A DNA stretch of 64,000 nt from JACVRW01 sp963803245 (GCA_963803245.1 CAWDLI010000015.1:124001-188000); one strand, 5' to 3'; counted from the first letter of the stretch, positions 1 to 8,376 are shown. Numbers and translations are program-made. Notes: generated by a model from the sequence alone, not told the origin.

Positions 1-1
1 C

Positions 2-637
2 TCGGGCGTCTCCTTCGCGGACATCCAGGAGGGCCGTGGCCGCGGGCGGGTGCTGGGCCCGGCGCTGCTGTTCTGCCTCTCGTTCACGGTGATGTTCGTG
101 GCGCTGGGGATGAGCGCCACCGGGCTCGGGCAGACCCTCCACGACAACCGTGAGCTGCTGCGCCAGATCTCCGGGGTCGTGCTGGTGGCGATGGGCGTGC
201 TCTTCATCGCGATGCTGTTCCTGCCGCTCCTCAATCGCGAGTGGCGCCCCGAGACGCTCATGCGGCGCGCCCACACCGGCGGGCCGATCGTCGCCGGCCT
301 GGCGTTCGCGGTCGCCTGGCTGCCGTGCACCGGGCCCACCCTCGGGGCGATCCTCACCGCCGCCTCGACCGAGGACACCGTCGGCCAGGGCGGGGTGCTC
401 CTCGCCTTCTACTCGCTGGGCCTGGCGGTGCCCTTCCTTCTGAGCGCGCTCGCGTTCTCGAGCGTCTCCGGCCTGTTCCGCTTCTTCCGCGACCACTACA
501 GCGTGATCACCGTGGTCTCTGGGCTCGTCCTGATCGGAATGGGGATCCTGCTCTACACGAACGAGCTCACCCAGCTGAACTCCGACGCGCAGCGCCTGAT
601 GAACGACCTCGGGATCAACTTCTTCAGCGAGCTCTGA
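2..637 (+). CDS. ccdA: Cytochrome c biogenesis protein CcdA, 3' part
   Basis: The reading frame is open from base 2, so the gene starts outside the window. It encodes a polytopic membrane protein of the CcdA/DsbD family, which carries electrons from cytoplasmic thioredoxin across the membrane to keep extracytoplasmic thiols reduced for cytochrome c maturation. Visible are at least four hydrophobic segments and the typical WLPCTGPTLG segment, whose cysteine belongs to the transmembrane redox pair. The partner cysteine should lie upstream of the edge. The 3' end overlaps the convergent MFS gene by 14 bp. The family is clear; whether a resA- or ccsB-type partner lies upstream cannot be seen. Confidence 0.9.
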   Translation, partial: SGVSFADIQEGRGRGRVLGPALLFCLSFTVMFVALGMSATGLGQTLHDNRELLRQISGVVLVAMGVLFIAMLFLPLLNREWRPETLMRRAHTGGPIVAGLAFAVAWLPCTGPTLGAILTAASTEDTVGQGGVLLAFYSLGLAVPFLLSALAFSSVSGLFRFFRDHYSVITVVSGLVLIGMGILLYTNELTQLNSDAQRLMNDLGINFFSEL

Positions 638-1757
638 CCGGGGCTCGCACGGCCCCGGCGAGCGCCGCGGCGGCGGCGCACAACGCAGCCACGAGCAGCA
701 GCGCCCAGCGAAGGCCAATCGCCTCCGCGAGCAACCCCACGGTCGGCGGTCCCGTCACGAAGCCCACGTAGCCCATGGCCGACACCGCGGCCACTGCGGG
801 CCCGGGTGTCTCACCGCGCGCGGCGGCGGCGCGAATCGCCAGCGGGAAGAGCGCGGCCAGCCCCACCCCCATGGCCGCGAAGCCCGCGATCGCGCTGCCC
901 TGCCGGCCGCCCAGCACGGCGACCGTCATGCCCGCGGCCGCCAGTCCCGCCCCGCCGCGCGCCAGCCGCACGGGTCCCAGCCGCTCCGCGAGCCGGTCGC
1001 CGGCGAGGCGCCCGAAGCCCATGGTCAGCGAAAAGGCGGCAAGCCCCGCGGCGGCGAGCCCCTCCCCCGCTCCGAGGTCGCCCTTGAGGTACACGGCGGC
1101 CCAGTCGTTCACGGCGCCCTCGGAGAGCACCACGCAGAAGGCGAACAGCCCGACGGCCGCGAGAGCACGGGTGGGCTTCGCCACCATGGGCCCCTCGGGC
1201 GCGGCATCCACGTCACGCGGCAGCAGGAAGCGGAAGGCCGTGAGCGCGATCACCGCACCCGTGACGGAGGCGGCGGCCAGGTGCGGCCGCACGCCCACCC
1301 CGGCCGCGGCCACGAGGCCCCCGATGCCGGCGCCGGCCAAGGCGCCGAAGGAGAAGCCCGCATGAAGCGTCGCGAGGATCGGCTTCCCGAGCCGGCGCTC
1401 GACCGCGAGCCCGTGGACGTTCATCGAGACGTCGAGCACGCCGTTGCTGAGCCCCACGAGCAGGAAGCAGCCCGCAAGCGCCGCGAGGGTCGTGGCGAGC
1501 GAGACCGGGATCAGCGCAGCGGCGCACGAGAGCGCACCGGCGAGCACCAGGGGGCGGCTGCCGAACCGTGCGACCAGCGCACCGCCCAGGAGCTGCGCGC
1601 AGAGCAGGCCGAGCATCGAGCAGAGGAGCGCCAGGCCGAGCTCTCCGTCGCCGATCGCCGTGCGGTCCTGGATCGCCGGCAGCCGCGAGAAGATCGACCC
1701 GAACAGAAAGCCGTTCAGCGCGAAGACGGCGGTGATTGCCACGCGCGGGGGACTCAC
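624..1757 (-). CDS. MFS transporter (YbjJ/FucP-like)
   Basis: A 377-residue protein with about twelve hydrophobic segments, of the length and pattern of a compact major facilitator superfamily permease. An early FLFGSIFSRLPAIQ stretch and an RFGSRP loop resemble the YbjJ/fucose-permease branch. Substrate cannot be assigned. I placed the start at the GTG at 1757 because it directly precedes the first membrane segment, whereas upstream codons overlap the antisense frame of argS. It lies 23 bp after argS in the same direction, so it could be co-transcribed with rlmH-argS. Its end overlaps ccdA convergently. Confidence 0.85.
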   Translation of the reverse strand: MSPPRVAITAVFALNGFLFGSIFSRLPAIQDRTAIGDGELGLALLCSMLGLLCAQLLGGALVARFGSRPLVLAGALSCAAALIPVSLATTLAALAGCFLLVGLSNGVLDVSMNVHGLAVERRLGKPILATLHAGFSFGALAGAGIGGLVAAAGVGVRPHLAAASVTGAVIALTAFRFLLPRDVDAAPEGPMVAKPTRALAAVGLFAFCVVLSEGAVNDWAAVYLKGDLGAGEGLAAAGLAAFSLTMGFGRLAGDRLAERLGPVRLARGGAGLAAAGMTVAVLGGRQGSAIAGFAAMGVGLAALFPLAIRAAAARGETPGPAVAAVSAMGYVGFVTGPPTVGLLAEAIGLRWALLLVAALCAAAAALAGAVRAPVRAR

Positions 1758-1780
1758 CCGAAGAGCCTTCCCGGCGCGGG

Positions 1781-3391
1781 CTACATCGACTCGGGCGCGG
1801 ACACGCCGAGCAGGTCGAGCGACCGTGCGAGCACGTTCTTCGTGGCCACGCAGATGGCGAGCCGCACGTCTTCGTCGCCGCCCTCGTCGGCGGCGCCGAC
1901 GACCTTCACGTCGCGGTAGAAGGCCGAGAACTCCTGCGCCGCCTCGTGCGCGTACACGGTCATCCGGTGCGGCGCGCGCCGCTCGCCGGCCTCTCGCAGC
2001 TGGTCCGGCAACTCGAGCAGCCGCTTGATCAGCGACTGCGCGGACGGATGGAGGCTCTCCGCGCTCGCGCGCAGATCGGCCTTGAGAGCGGCACCCACCC
2101 GCTCCTCGCCGGCCTTGGCGAGGATGCCGGCGATCCGGGCGTGCGCGTACTGGACGTAGTACACGGGGTTGTCCTGCGACTCGCTGCGCGCCAGCTCGAG
2201 GTCGAGGTCGATCGTCGTGTCGTGGCTGCGCTGGAGCAGGAACCAGCGTGCAGCGTCCACGCCGATGTCGTCGAGCAGGTCGTCGAGGAGGACGAGCGTG
2301 CCGGCGCGCTTCGACATCTGCACGCGCTCGCCGCCCTCGGTGAGGTTGACCAGCTGCATGAGCACGATCTCGAAGTGCTCGGGATCCCCACCGAGCAGCT
2401 CCCATGCGATCTGCATTCGCTTGATGTGGCCGTGGTGGTCGGCCCCCCACACCGCGATCATCCGGTCGTAGGCGCGCGCGAGCTTGTCGGCGTGGTAGGC
2501 GATGTCGACCGCGAAGTAGGTGAAGTCGCCCGACGAGCGCTTGAGCACGCGATCCTTGTCGTCCCCCTTGGCCGTGGTGCGCAGCCAGGTGGCGCCCTCG
2601 GACTCGTACACGCCGTCGAGCCGCTCGATCACGGCGTCGAGGCTGGGGTGCAGCTCGTGCTCGAGGGCATAGCGGTCCATGTGCACCCGCAGGCGCGCGA
2701 GCGAAGCCCTCACTCCCTCGAGGATCAACTGGATCCCGCGCTCCGCCAGCTCCTCCGCGTCCATCTCCGCGGCGCCCTCCACGGCGGCGGCCAGATCGGC
2801 CACGTAGTCGCCGTGATAGCCGTCCTCGGGCGGCTCCTCACCGCGTGCCCGCGCGCGGATCGACTCGCCGAAGCGGCGCACCTGCCCGCCGGCGTCGTTC
2901 ACGTAGTACTCACGCTCCACCCGGTGCCCGGCGTATTCGAGGATGCGGCAGAGGGAGTCGCCGTACGCGCCGTGGCGGGCGGAGGCCACCGTGATCGGGC
3001 CGGTGGGGTTGGCGCTCACGAACTCCACTTGCACGTGCTCGGGCGTCTCGGCGGTCCCGGCGCCGAAGCCGTCGCCTGCCTCGAGCACGCCGGCCAGGGC
3101 GTCGAGATACCAGGCGTCGGTCATGAACAGGTTGAGGAAGCCGGGCCCCGCCACCTCCACCCGCTCCACGGCGGTGCCGAGCCGCTCCTGGAGCACGGTG
3201 CCCAGGCGCTCGGCGATCGCACGCGGGGCGTCGCCCAGCGTCGGCGCGAGCAGCATCGCCGCGTTGGTCGAGTAATCCCCGAAGTCGGCCTTGGGCGGCC
3301 TGTCGAGGTTCGGCGCCGTGGCGCCGTCGCCCATCGCGGCGGCGGCGCCACCCACCTCCGCCCGGAGCTGTGCGATCGGATCGGCCTTCAT
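1781..3391 (-). CDS. argS: Arginyl-tRNA synthetase
   Basis: A 536-residue class I aminoacyl-tRNA synthetase that attaches arginine to tRNA(Arg). Visible in order: the ArgRS N-terminal additional domain (about 1-90), the SANPTGP motif preceding the ATP-binding signature, the catalytic core, a KMSKS equivalent MSKR near residue 360, and a C-terminal DALR anticodon-binding domain with NPVYYVQYAHAR. Oddly, the position of the HIGH signature (HVGH in most ArgRS) reads T-V-A-S at residues 134-137, losing both histidines. The ATG at 3391 is chosen because it follows the rlmH stop by one base and gives the normal family N-terminus. Probably co-transcribed with rlmH. Confidence 0.93.
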   Translation of the reverse strand: MKADPIAQLRAEVGGAAAAMGDGATAPNLDRPPKADFGDYSTNAAMLLAPTLGDAPRAIAERLGTVLQERLGTAVERVEVAGPGFLNLFMTDAWYLDALAGVLEAGDGFGAGTAETPEHVQVEFVSANPTGPITVASARHGAYGDSLCRILEYAGHRVEREYYVNDAGGQVRRFGESIRARARGEEPPEDGYHGDYVADLAAAVEGAAEMDAEELAERGIQLILEGVRASLARLRVHMDRYALEHELHPSLDAVIERLDGVYESEGATWLRTTAKGDDKDRVLKRSSGDFTYFAVDIAYHADKLARAYDRMIAVWGADHHGHIKRMQIAWELLGGDPEHFEIVLMQLVNLTEGGERVQMSKRAGTLVLLDDLLDDIGVDAARWFLLQRSHDTTIDLDLELARSESQDNPVYYVQYAHARIAGILAKAGEERVGAALKADLRASAESLHPSAQSLIKRLLELPDQLREAGERRAPHRMTVYAHEAAQEFSAFYRDVKVVGAADEGGDEDVRLAICVATKNVLARSLDLLGVSAPESM

Positions 3392-3392
3392 G

Positions 3393-3797
3393 TCAGTAGT
3401 GATAGGGCTCTCTGGCAAGGATCTTGTGAGCACGGTAGAGCTGCTCGAGCAGTACCACCCGGGCGAGCTGGTGCGGAAGGGTCATGCGGCCGAGCGAGAG
3501 CCGCGAGTCGGCCTCCAGGTCGAGCCCGCGCGGACCGCCGATCACGAAGCAGACGTCGCGCCCGTCGCGCCGCCGCTCCTCAAGCCAGCTGCTGAACTCG
3601 ACCGAGTCCATCTCCCTGCCGTCGCTCGCGAGCAGCACCTTGTGCGCCCGCTCCGGGATGCGGGGCACGACCTTCTCGTCCTCGCGTACCTCGATCAGCT
3701 CGACGCGCGCGTGACCGCCGATCAGCTTCTTGTAGTGCTCGACGTCGTCCTGGTAGGGAGGCCGCAAGCGACCAACCGCGATTACGGAGATCCGCAT
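3393..3797 (-). CDS. rlmH: 23S rRNA (pseudouridine1915-N3)-methyltransferase RlmH
   Basis: A 134-residue SPOUT-class methyltransferase that methylates pseudouridine 1915 in helix 69 of 23S rRNA, using SAM. The family is recognisable over its full length: MRISVIAVGR start, the FVIGGPRGL SAM-binding knot loop at about residue 84, LSLGRMTLPHQLAR, and the characteristic C-terminus REPYHY. The downstream argS start follows after one base, so the two form a translation operon. The upstream gene (DUF3467) is divergent with only 20 bp between start codons, and both -10 boxes overlap there. Confidence 0.96.
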   Translation of the reverse strand: MRISVIAVGRLRPPYQDDVEHYKKLIGGHARVELIEVREDEKVVPRIPERAHKVLLASDGREMDSVEFSSWLEERRRDGRDVCFVIGGPRGLDLEADSRLSLGRMTLPHQLARVVLLEQLYRAHKILAREPYHY

Positions 3798-3817
3798 GGC
3801 GCTGCGATACTACGCGC
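3798..3817. promoter_or_regulatory. Divergent, overlapping -10 boxes for rlmH and the DUF3467 gene
   Basis: Only 20 bp separate the ATG of rlmH from the GTG at 3818. On the plus strand GATACT (3806-3811) ends 6 nt before the GTG. On the minus strand TAGTAT (3812-3807) ends 9 nt before the rlmH ATG. The two hexamers share five base pairs. Both transcripts would begin at or within about 3 nt of their start codons, so they should be essentially leaderless and mutually exclusive. Inferred from position and sequence only. Confidence 0.5.
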
Positions 3818-4123
3818 GTGCAAGAGGACTCAGAGCGACACTTCAATATCCACACGGACCCCGACACGATGGCGGGGCATTACGCGAACTTCGCCAATGT
3901 GTCGCACTCGGACTACGAGTTCACCATCACCTTCGCGCGCGTCGACCACGAGGTCGACGAGGGCGAGGTTCCGGGCGTGGTGGTCTCTCGCATCAGCCTC
4001 GCGCCGCGTTTCATGCGCGAGCTGATCGACGCCATGGAGGACAACTTCTCCAAGTGGCAGACGCGCGAGGGAATCCGGGACCTCCCCGAGCTCGACAATG
4101 GCGAAGAGAAGTCCGAGGACTAG
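3818..4123 (+). CDS. DUF3467 family protein
   Basis: A 101-residue soluble acidic protein. The core FANVSHSDYEFTITFARVD followed by a VSRISLAPRFMRELIDAMEDN helix matches the DUF3467 family of short bacterial proteins of unknown function. The GTG start is supported by a GATACT -10 box six bases upstream and by the divergent rlmH start. There is no membrane segment or signal peptide. It is followed 43 bp later by a separately promoted MBL-fold hydrolase. No biochemical role can be given from the sequence. Confidence 0.8.
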   Translation: MQEDSERHFNIHTDPDTMAGHYANFANVSHSDYEFTITFARVDHEVDEGEVPGVVVSRISLAPRFMRELIDAMEDNFSKWQTREGIRDLPELDNGEEKSED

Positions 4124-4130
4124 GGCCCGG

Positions 4131-4160
4131 TTGCCCCGTGGGGCGTTGACGGGCTAGGTT
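4131..4160 (+). promoter_or_regulatory. Promoter of the MBL-fold hydrolase (leaderless)
   Basis: TTGCCC at 4131-4136 and TAGGTT at 4155-4160 are 18 bp apart and fit a housekeeping sigma promoter. The -10 box ends six bases before the GTG at 4167, placing the expected transcription start on the start codon. No Shine-Dalgarno sequence fits between them. Confidence 0.6.
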
Positions 4161-4166
4161 CCCCCG

Positions 4167-5000
4167 GTGCGAATCTCTGCGCTGCAGACCGGCACCGTCG
4201 CCGTGAAGGAGGTGCAGCGCGAGGGCCGCGGCCGCGGACCGGCGCGGGTCATCAACGTGCTGCGGGCCAAGCAGTGGACCGAGCCACTGCCGATCCACGT
4301 GTGGCTGATCGAGCACCCCGAGGGGGTGATCCTGGTCGACACCGGCGAGACCGCGCGTGCCAGCGGACCCGGGTACTTCCCGCGCTGGCAGCCCTATTTC
4401 CGGGTGGCGGTGCGATTCGCCGTCCGCCCGGACCAGGAGATCGGACCGCAGCTCGAGGGGCTTGGGATCGGCCCGGAGCGGGTGCGCTGGGTCGTGCTGA
4501 CGCACATGCACACGGATCACGCCGGCGGGCTCGGTCACTTCCCGCACGCCGAGATCCTGGTCACGCGTGAGGAGTACGAGGCCACGGGCGGCGTGAGCGG
4601 AAGGGTGAACGGCTACCTGCCGAACCGCTGGCCGCAATGGCTCTCCCCCAAGCTCGTGGACTTCGAGGACGACCCGTTCGGCCCGTTCCCGGCCAGCGTC
4701 GCGCTCACGAGCGCCGGCGACGTGCGGCTCGTGCCCACCCCCGGCCACACGCCCGGCCACATGTCCGTCGTGCTCCGGGACGCCGAGGGCCGGCTGATCT
4801 TCTTCGCGGGCGATACCTCCTACACGCAGGAGCTGATGCGCCGCGGCGCGGTGGACGGCGTGTCGCCCGACCCGAAGAGCGCCGCCACGAGCCTGGAGCG
4901 GATCCGCGAGCTGGCCGCCGAGAACGACGTCGTGTACCTGCCCACGCACGACCCCGACTCCGCCCGCCGGCTGGCCTCACGCTCGATCGTGCCGCGCTGA
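4167..5000 (+). CDS. MBL-fold metallo-hydrolase, N-acyl homoserine lactonase-like
   Basis: A 277-residue metallo-beta-lactamase-fold hydrolase. The zinc-binding motif THMHTDHAGG lies at about residues 111-120, followed by the metal histidine in TPGHTPGHMS (about 192) and the aspartate in FAGDTSY (about 215). A final histidine is in LPTHDP near the C-terminus. The N-terminal layout, with WLIEHPEGVILVDTG before the HxHxDH motif, resembles AiiA/AttM-type N-acyl-homoserine lactonases. Related family members also act on other lactones and esters, so quorum quenching is only a possibility. It is probably transcribed alone from the promoter at 4131-4160. Confidence 0.8.
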   Translation: MRISALQTGTVAVKEVQREGRGRGPARVINVLRAKQWTEPLPIHVWLIEHPEGVILVDTGETARASGPGYFPRWQPYFRVAVRFAVRPDQEIGPQLEGLGIGPERVRWVVLTHMHTDHAGGLGHFPHAEILVTREEYEATGGVSGRVNGYLPNRWPQWLSPKLVDFEDDPFGPFPASVALTSAGDVRLVPTPGHTPGHMSVVLRDAEGRLIFFAGDTSYTQELMRRGAVDGVSPDPKSAATSLERIRELAAENDVVYLPTHDPDSARRLASRSIVPR

Positions 5001-5053
5001 GCGGTTTCGTCACACACACGCGTTGAGCCAAAACGCCCGGCCCGGCAGGCTGG

Positions 5054-5104
5054 GAGTGTGGTGCAAGTTAGTCGCGCATACCGCGAGGAAGTGACAGGTC
5101 ACTC
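5054..5104 (+). repeat. 51-nt palindromic repeat, copy A
   Basis: This segment matches the element at 56601-56651 (opposite strand) at 42 of 51 positions with no gaps. Shared blocks are GAGTG, GGTGCAAGTTAGTCGCGC, CCGCGAG, CAGG and CACTC. The outer GAGTG/CACTC arms pair, and the inner 15-nt arms still pair at 10 positions. It covers the first possible start codons of the AbiEi/DUF559 gene (GTG at 5058, 5061 and 5091). It could be an operator for that gene's winged-helix domain or a dispersed REP-like element. Confidence 0.7.
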
Positions 5105-6035
5105 GGCCGATCTGCGGCTGGCGGAGCTGGCCGGCAGCCAGCACGGCGTGGTCTCTCTTGCTCAGCTCTTGGCGCTCGGCCTCGGCAAGGACGCGGTGGC
5201 GCGCCGCCTCAGCGCGGGAAGGCTGCATCGCCTTCACCGCGCCGTTTACGCGGTCGGTCACGGTGCGCTCAGCTCCAAAGGACACGATCTCGCCGCCGTG
5301 CTCAGCTCTGGGCCCGGCGCGGTTCTGAGCCACCGCTCGGCGGCGCTGCGGTGGGCGATCGTGCGGCACGCTCCGCGCTACGAGGTCACGGTCGAGGGGC
5401 GACGAGTCCGGAGACCCGGGATCATCGTTCGCGAGACCTCCGCGCTGGCTCCGGACGACCGCGCCCTCATCGACGCCATCCCGGTCACCAGCCCCGCTCG
5501 CACCCTGGTCGATCTCGCCGAGGTCCTGAACGCGCGCCGGCTTGCCGACGCCGTGCACGAAGCCGAGGTGCAGCGCATCCTCGACCTCAGAGGGATCGAG
5601 CGGGCACTCGCGCGGGTGCCCGGCAGGCCCAGCCGCCACAAGCTCCGGCGGGTCCTGGCCGCCTACGACGACGGGCCGCCGATGACGCGCTCCGAGGCCG
5701 AGCGCGGATTCCTGCGGCTGTGCGAGACCCACTCCATCACCGCCCCGCAAGCGAACGTCATGGTGGGCGACTACGAGGTCGACTTCCATTGGCCGGATGC
5801 GAGCCTGGTGGTGGAGGTCGACGGCGCTGCAACGCACCACACTCGGAGGGCCTTTCATGCCGACCGACGCCGCGACCGTGAGCTTGCCGGGCGGGACATT
5901 CAGGTGCTGCGGGTGACCTGGGACGACCTCGACGGCGGCGCGACGGAACTCGCGGCGGAGCTGCGGCGCGTGCTCAGGCTGCGCGCACGTACGACTCGCA
6001 GGTGGCCACCGCGGCCTCGACCGACTCCCAGGTGA
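5058..6035 (+). CDS. AbiEi-like N-terminal plus DUF559 nuclease-fold protein
   Basis: A two-domain protein of up to 325 residues. The first part (LAGSQHGVVSLAQL, then RRLSAGRLHRLHRAVYAVGH) matches the winged-helix, AbiEi-antitoxin-like domain of the type IV toxin-antitoxin family. The C-terminal part (VDFHWPDASLVVEVDG and QVLRVTWDDL) matches DUF559, a Vsr-like PD-(D/E)xK nuclease fold, with D, E-V-D acidic residues in place. The start is uncertain. GTG 5058 lies inside the palindromic repeat; GTG 5091 would begin seven residues before the conserved domain and is perhaps more likely. The last 62 bp overlap the convergent M28 peptidase gene. Whether the protein is a nuclease, a regulator or both is unknown. 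Confidence 0.8.
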   Translation: MVQVSRAYREEVTGHSADLRLAELAGSQHGVVSLAQLLALGLGKDAVARRLSAGRLHRLHRAVYAVGHGALSSKGHDLAAVLSSGPGAVLSHRSAALRWAIVRHAPRYEVTVEGRRVRRPGIIVRETSALAPDDRALIDAIPVTSPARTLVDLAEVLNARRLADAVHEAEVQRILDLRGIERALARVPGRPSRHKLRRVLAAYDDGPPMTRSEAERGFLRLCETHSITAPQANVMVGDYEVDFHWPDASLVVEVDGAATHHTRRAFHADRRRDRELAGRDIQVLRVTWDDLDGGATELAAELRRVLRLRARTTRRWPPRPRPTPR

Positions 6036-7128
6036 GGTTGTCGGGGATGTCGGTGGGCCAGTGATAGTTGGCCGGGAACTTGGTCTCGTCGATGCCGCCC
6101 AGCAGGGACACCCGGTAGCCCGCTCGCAGGGGGATCAGGGCGTCGGAGGCGGCCACGGTCCGCAGCCCGCGCCGCAGCGTCACCCCCGCCCGCGCGCCGG
6201 CGCGCTCGAGGGTGTCGCGCGCCTCCTCGGGGTAGTCGCGCATCCGCAGCATCCCCTCCCCCTCCACCACGCACAGCTCGGGCGAGCCGACGCATTCGAG
6301 GCACACGAACTCGGTGCTGGACCGCGGCAGATCCTGGAAGTGGCGCCCCGCGAATCCCTGCATGCCCTCCATGAACGACTCCTCCGACCCCGTGGACAGC
6401 AGGATCACCCGCACGCCCAGCAGCGGCTGGTCGCGGAGCGCGTGCGCGAGCGCCACGAGCACCGCCACGGAGCTCAGGTTGTCGTTGGCGCCGGGGACGA
6501 CACGGCGCGAGCCGATGTCGGCCATCGCCCCCGTCGCCCCGAGCGCGAAGAACAGTCCAGCGCGTCGCAGCCCCGCACGGCGCAGAAACGCTCCGAGGGC
6601 GATCAGGAGCGGGCCCAGGAACACGCCGTACATGATCGGGACGCTCTGGCTGGCGCGCTCGTGCTGCTGCGGCGCGAGCCGCATGCCGATCCGGGGCAGC
6701 TCCGGGTGGAACACGAGCCCCGTGTGGGCGGCGTCGTGGTGGGCGATGAACACGATCGTGCGCTCCGCCTGGCGATCGCCGGTCTCGGCGACCACGTTCC
6801 AGGTGGTCCGGTGTGGCAGGAGCGCACGCCGGAACCAGAGCCGGCCGCCGCTCACGTCGTCCCACACGCCCGCCGTGGCCACGCCGCCGACCAGCACCGA
6901 CAGCACCCTCCAGCGGAGGAGCCCCATGAGTGCCGATGCGGCATTCAGGATCCCGAGCGGCCACCAGTAGCCGCCGTGGGCCCGCTCCTCCTCGATGCGC
7001 ACCTCGCAGCCGACGGAGCCCAGCTCCTCGGCGAGCCACTCCGCCGCCTCGCGCTCGCCCTCGGACGCCGACGGCCGGTCGATGTCCGCCAGCCGGCGCA
7101 CGACTCGCTCTAGCAGTGCCCGTCGCAT
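5974..7128 (-). CDS. Membrane-associated M28 family aminopeptidase
   Basis: A 384-residue zinc metallopeptidase. The M28 ligands are visible: histidine and aspartate in FIAHHDAAH (about residue 128-136), aspartate in GANDNLSS, the catalytic Glu pair in STGSEES, and the late histidine in PANYHWPTDIP. Unusually for M28, hydrophobic segments are inserted between the N-terminal helix and the core (about 55-90 and 165-200), so the enzyme is probably membrane-bound. It follows the M48 gene by 12 bp, and a TAATCT -10 box overlapping the M48 stop ends 9 nt before the ATG. Its substrate peptide is unknown. The 3' end overlaps the DUF559 gene. Confidence 0.85.
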   Translation of the reverse strand: MRRALLERVVRRLADIDRPSASEGEREAAEWLAEELGSVGCEVRIEEERAHGGYWWPLGILNAASALMGLLRWRVLSVLVGGVATAGVWDDVSGGRLWFRRALLPHRTTWNVVAETGDRQAERTIVFIAHHDAAHTGLVFHPELPRIGMRLAPQQHERASQSVPIMYGVFLGPLLIALGAFLRRAGLRRAGLFFALGATGAMADIGSRRVVPGANDNLSSVAVLVALAHALRDQPLLGVRVILLSTGSEESFMEGMQGFAGRHFQDLPRSSTEFVCLECVGSPELCVVEGEGMLRMRDYPEEARDTLERAGARAGVTLRRGLRTVAASDALIPLRAGYRVSLLGGIDETKFPANYHWPTDIPDNLTWESVEAAVATCESYVRAA

Positions 7129-7140
7129 CGGCCGAGCAGA

Positions 7141-8376
7141 TTAGTGCTCGCTGGCCCAGGTCTCGCCGATCCCGATCCGCTCCAGCGTCGTGGGATGGGT
7201 GCCGAACAGGGCGTGAAGCAGGTGCGGGGGGTCGGGATCCGAGATGTTCCGCACCGCGATCTCCCGCTCCAGGGCGATATGGGCGGCGGGGTCGCGCGTG
7301 AGGTCCAGTGAGAACGAGTCCGCACTCGACTCGACCGGCCGCGAGAGCTGGTTGCCGGCGATCCCGAGCGCGAACGACACGAGCGCCACCGACAGGGCCA
7401 GCGCGGGCAGCGCGGCCGGCCCGGGACGGGTGTCCGGGTCGTCCAGCCCCTCGCGCCGGCCGAGGCGCTCGGCAAGACGCTGGGCCAGCAGGGTGCCGGC
7501 CGGCGCCACGAGGGCGAGCCAGGCGAGCCCGCGGAGCAGGTCGTCGTGGTGCTGGTGGCCGAGCTCGTGGGCCACCACCTGGAGAACCTGATCGCGTGGG
7601 AGGCCCTCGATGAGGTTGTCGTAGAGCACCACCCGCTTCGAGTGCCCGAGCCCATTCACGTAGGCGTTCACCCCGGTGGTGCGGCGGCTCGCGTCCACGC
7701 GGTAGACCTGCCCCACGTCCACGTCGGCCTTGCGCGCCAGCTCGAGCACCTGCGTTCGGAGCGGCCCCCTGGGCAGCGGCTCGAACTTGTTGAAGATCGG
7801 GTCGATCACCACGGGGAAGAGCCAGACGGTGACCACCCCCACCGCCACCACGACCACCGAGCCCGGCACCCACCAGCGGCGGCGGAAGCGACGGACGAGC
7901 GCCAGCCCGAGCGCACCGCCCACCGCCGCAAAGCCGGCCTCGAGGCCTGCCGAGCGGGCCACGTCGCCGAGCCATGGGCCCCAGTCCTGGGTGGACAGGC
8001 CCACGTCGTGGGCGCGCTGGTGCGCGACCGCCGCGAGCGGCAGCCCTACCACGACGAGCGTGAGCGCGATGCCGGCGCCCACGGCCGCGCCACCCAGCAG
8101 CGGGCGCTTCGACAGCGGGTCGATCAGTCTGCGCGGCGGCCGCAGCGCGATCAGCGCGAGGGTCCCGCCGGTCAGCGCCAGCCCACCCAGTCCGATCAGG
8201 CGCTGGGTGCCGCGGTAGTCCTCCGCCCGCTGCACCTCAGCCGGGCTGAAGTACTCTTCCACGTTCACCGAGGCGGGCTCCACGAGGCCACGCGGCCGGA
8301 GCACGAATGTGGCCGCCCCGGCGGCGACAACTGCTAACAGGACCGCCGCCGGCAGCCGCGAACGCCTAGCCTCCAT
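7141..8376 (-). CDS. M48 family (Ste24-like) membrane metallopeptidase
   Basis: A 411-residue membrane protease with an N-terminal anchor, several further hydrophobic segments and the zinc motif HELGHQHHD (HExxH) preceded by the Ste24-type signature VNAYVNGLGHSKRVVLYDNL. The third ligand glutamate is likely in the SSADSFSLDL region. CAAX/Ste24-type M48 enzymes cleave membrane-associated peptides and proteins. The ATG at 8376 is chosen because a TACAGT box ends 10 nt upstream and because upstream codons run into the divergent phosphoesterase gene. It is followed by the M28 peptidase, suggesting a two-peptidase unit. Confidence 0.87.
   Translation of the reverse strand: MEARRSRLPAAVLLAVVAAGAATFVLRPRGLVEPASVNVEEYFSPAEVQRAEDYRGTQRLIGLGGLALTGGTLALIALRPPRRLIDPLSKRPLLGGAAVGAGIALTLVVVGLPLAAVAHQRAHDVGLSTQDWGPWLGDVARSAGLEAGFAAVGGALGLALVRRFRRRWWVPGSVVVVAVGVVTVWLFPVVIDPIFNKFEPLPRGPLRTQVLELARKADVDVGQVYRVDASRRTTGVNAYVNGLGHSKRVVLYDNLIEGLPRDQVLQVVAHELGHQHHDDLLRGLAWLALVAPAGTLLAQRLAERLGRREGLDDPDTRPGPAALPALALSVALVSFALGIAGNQLSRPVESSADSFSLDLTRDPAAHIALEREIAVRNISDPDPPHLLHALFGTHPTTLERIGIGETWASEH

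Noticed and set aside
1736..3595. A 619-codon plus-strand frame opposite argS and rlmH
   Set aside because: Both genes on the minus strand are clear conserved proteins; the opposite frame has no recognisable domain and crosses gene boundaries.
4011..4949. A long minus-strand frame opposite the MBL hydrolase
   Set aside because: Same antisense artefact of high-GC DNA; the plus-strand frame has all zinc ligands.
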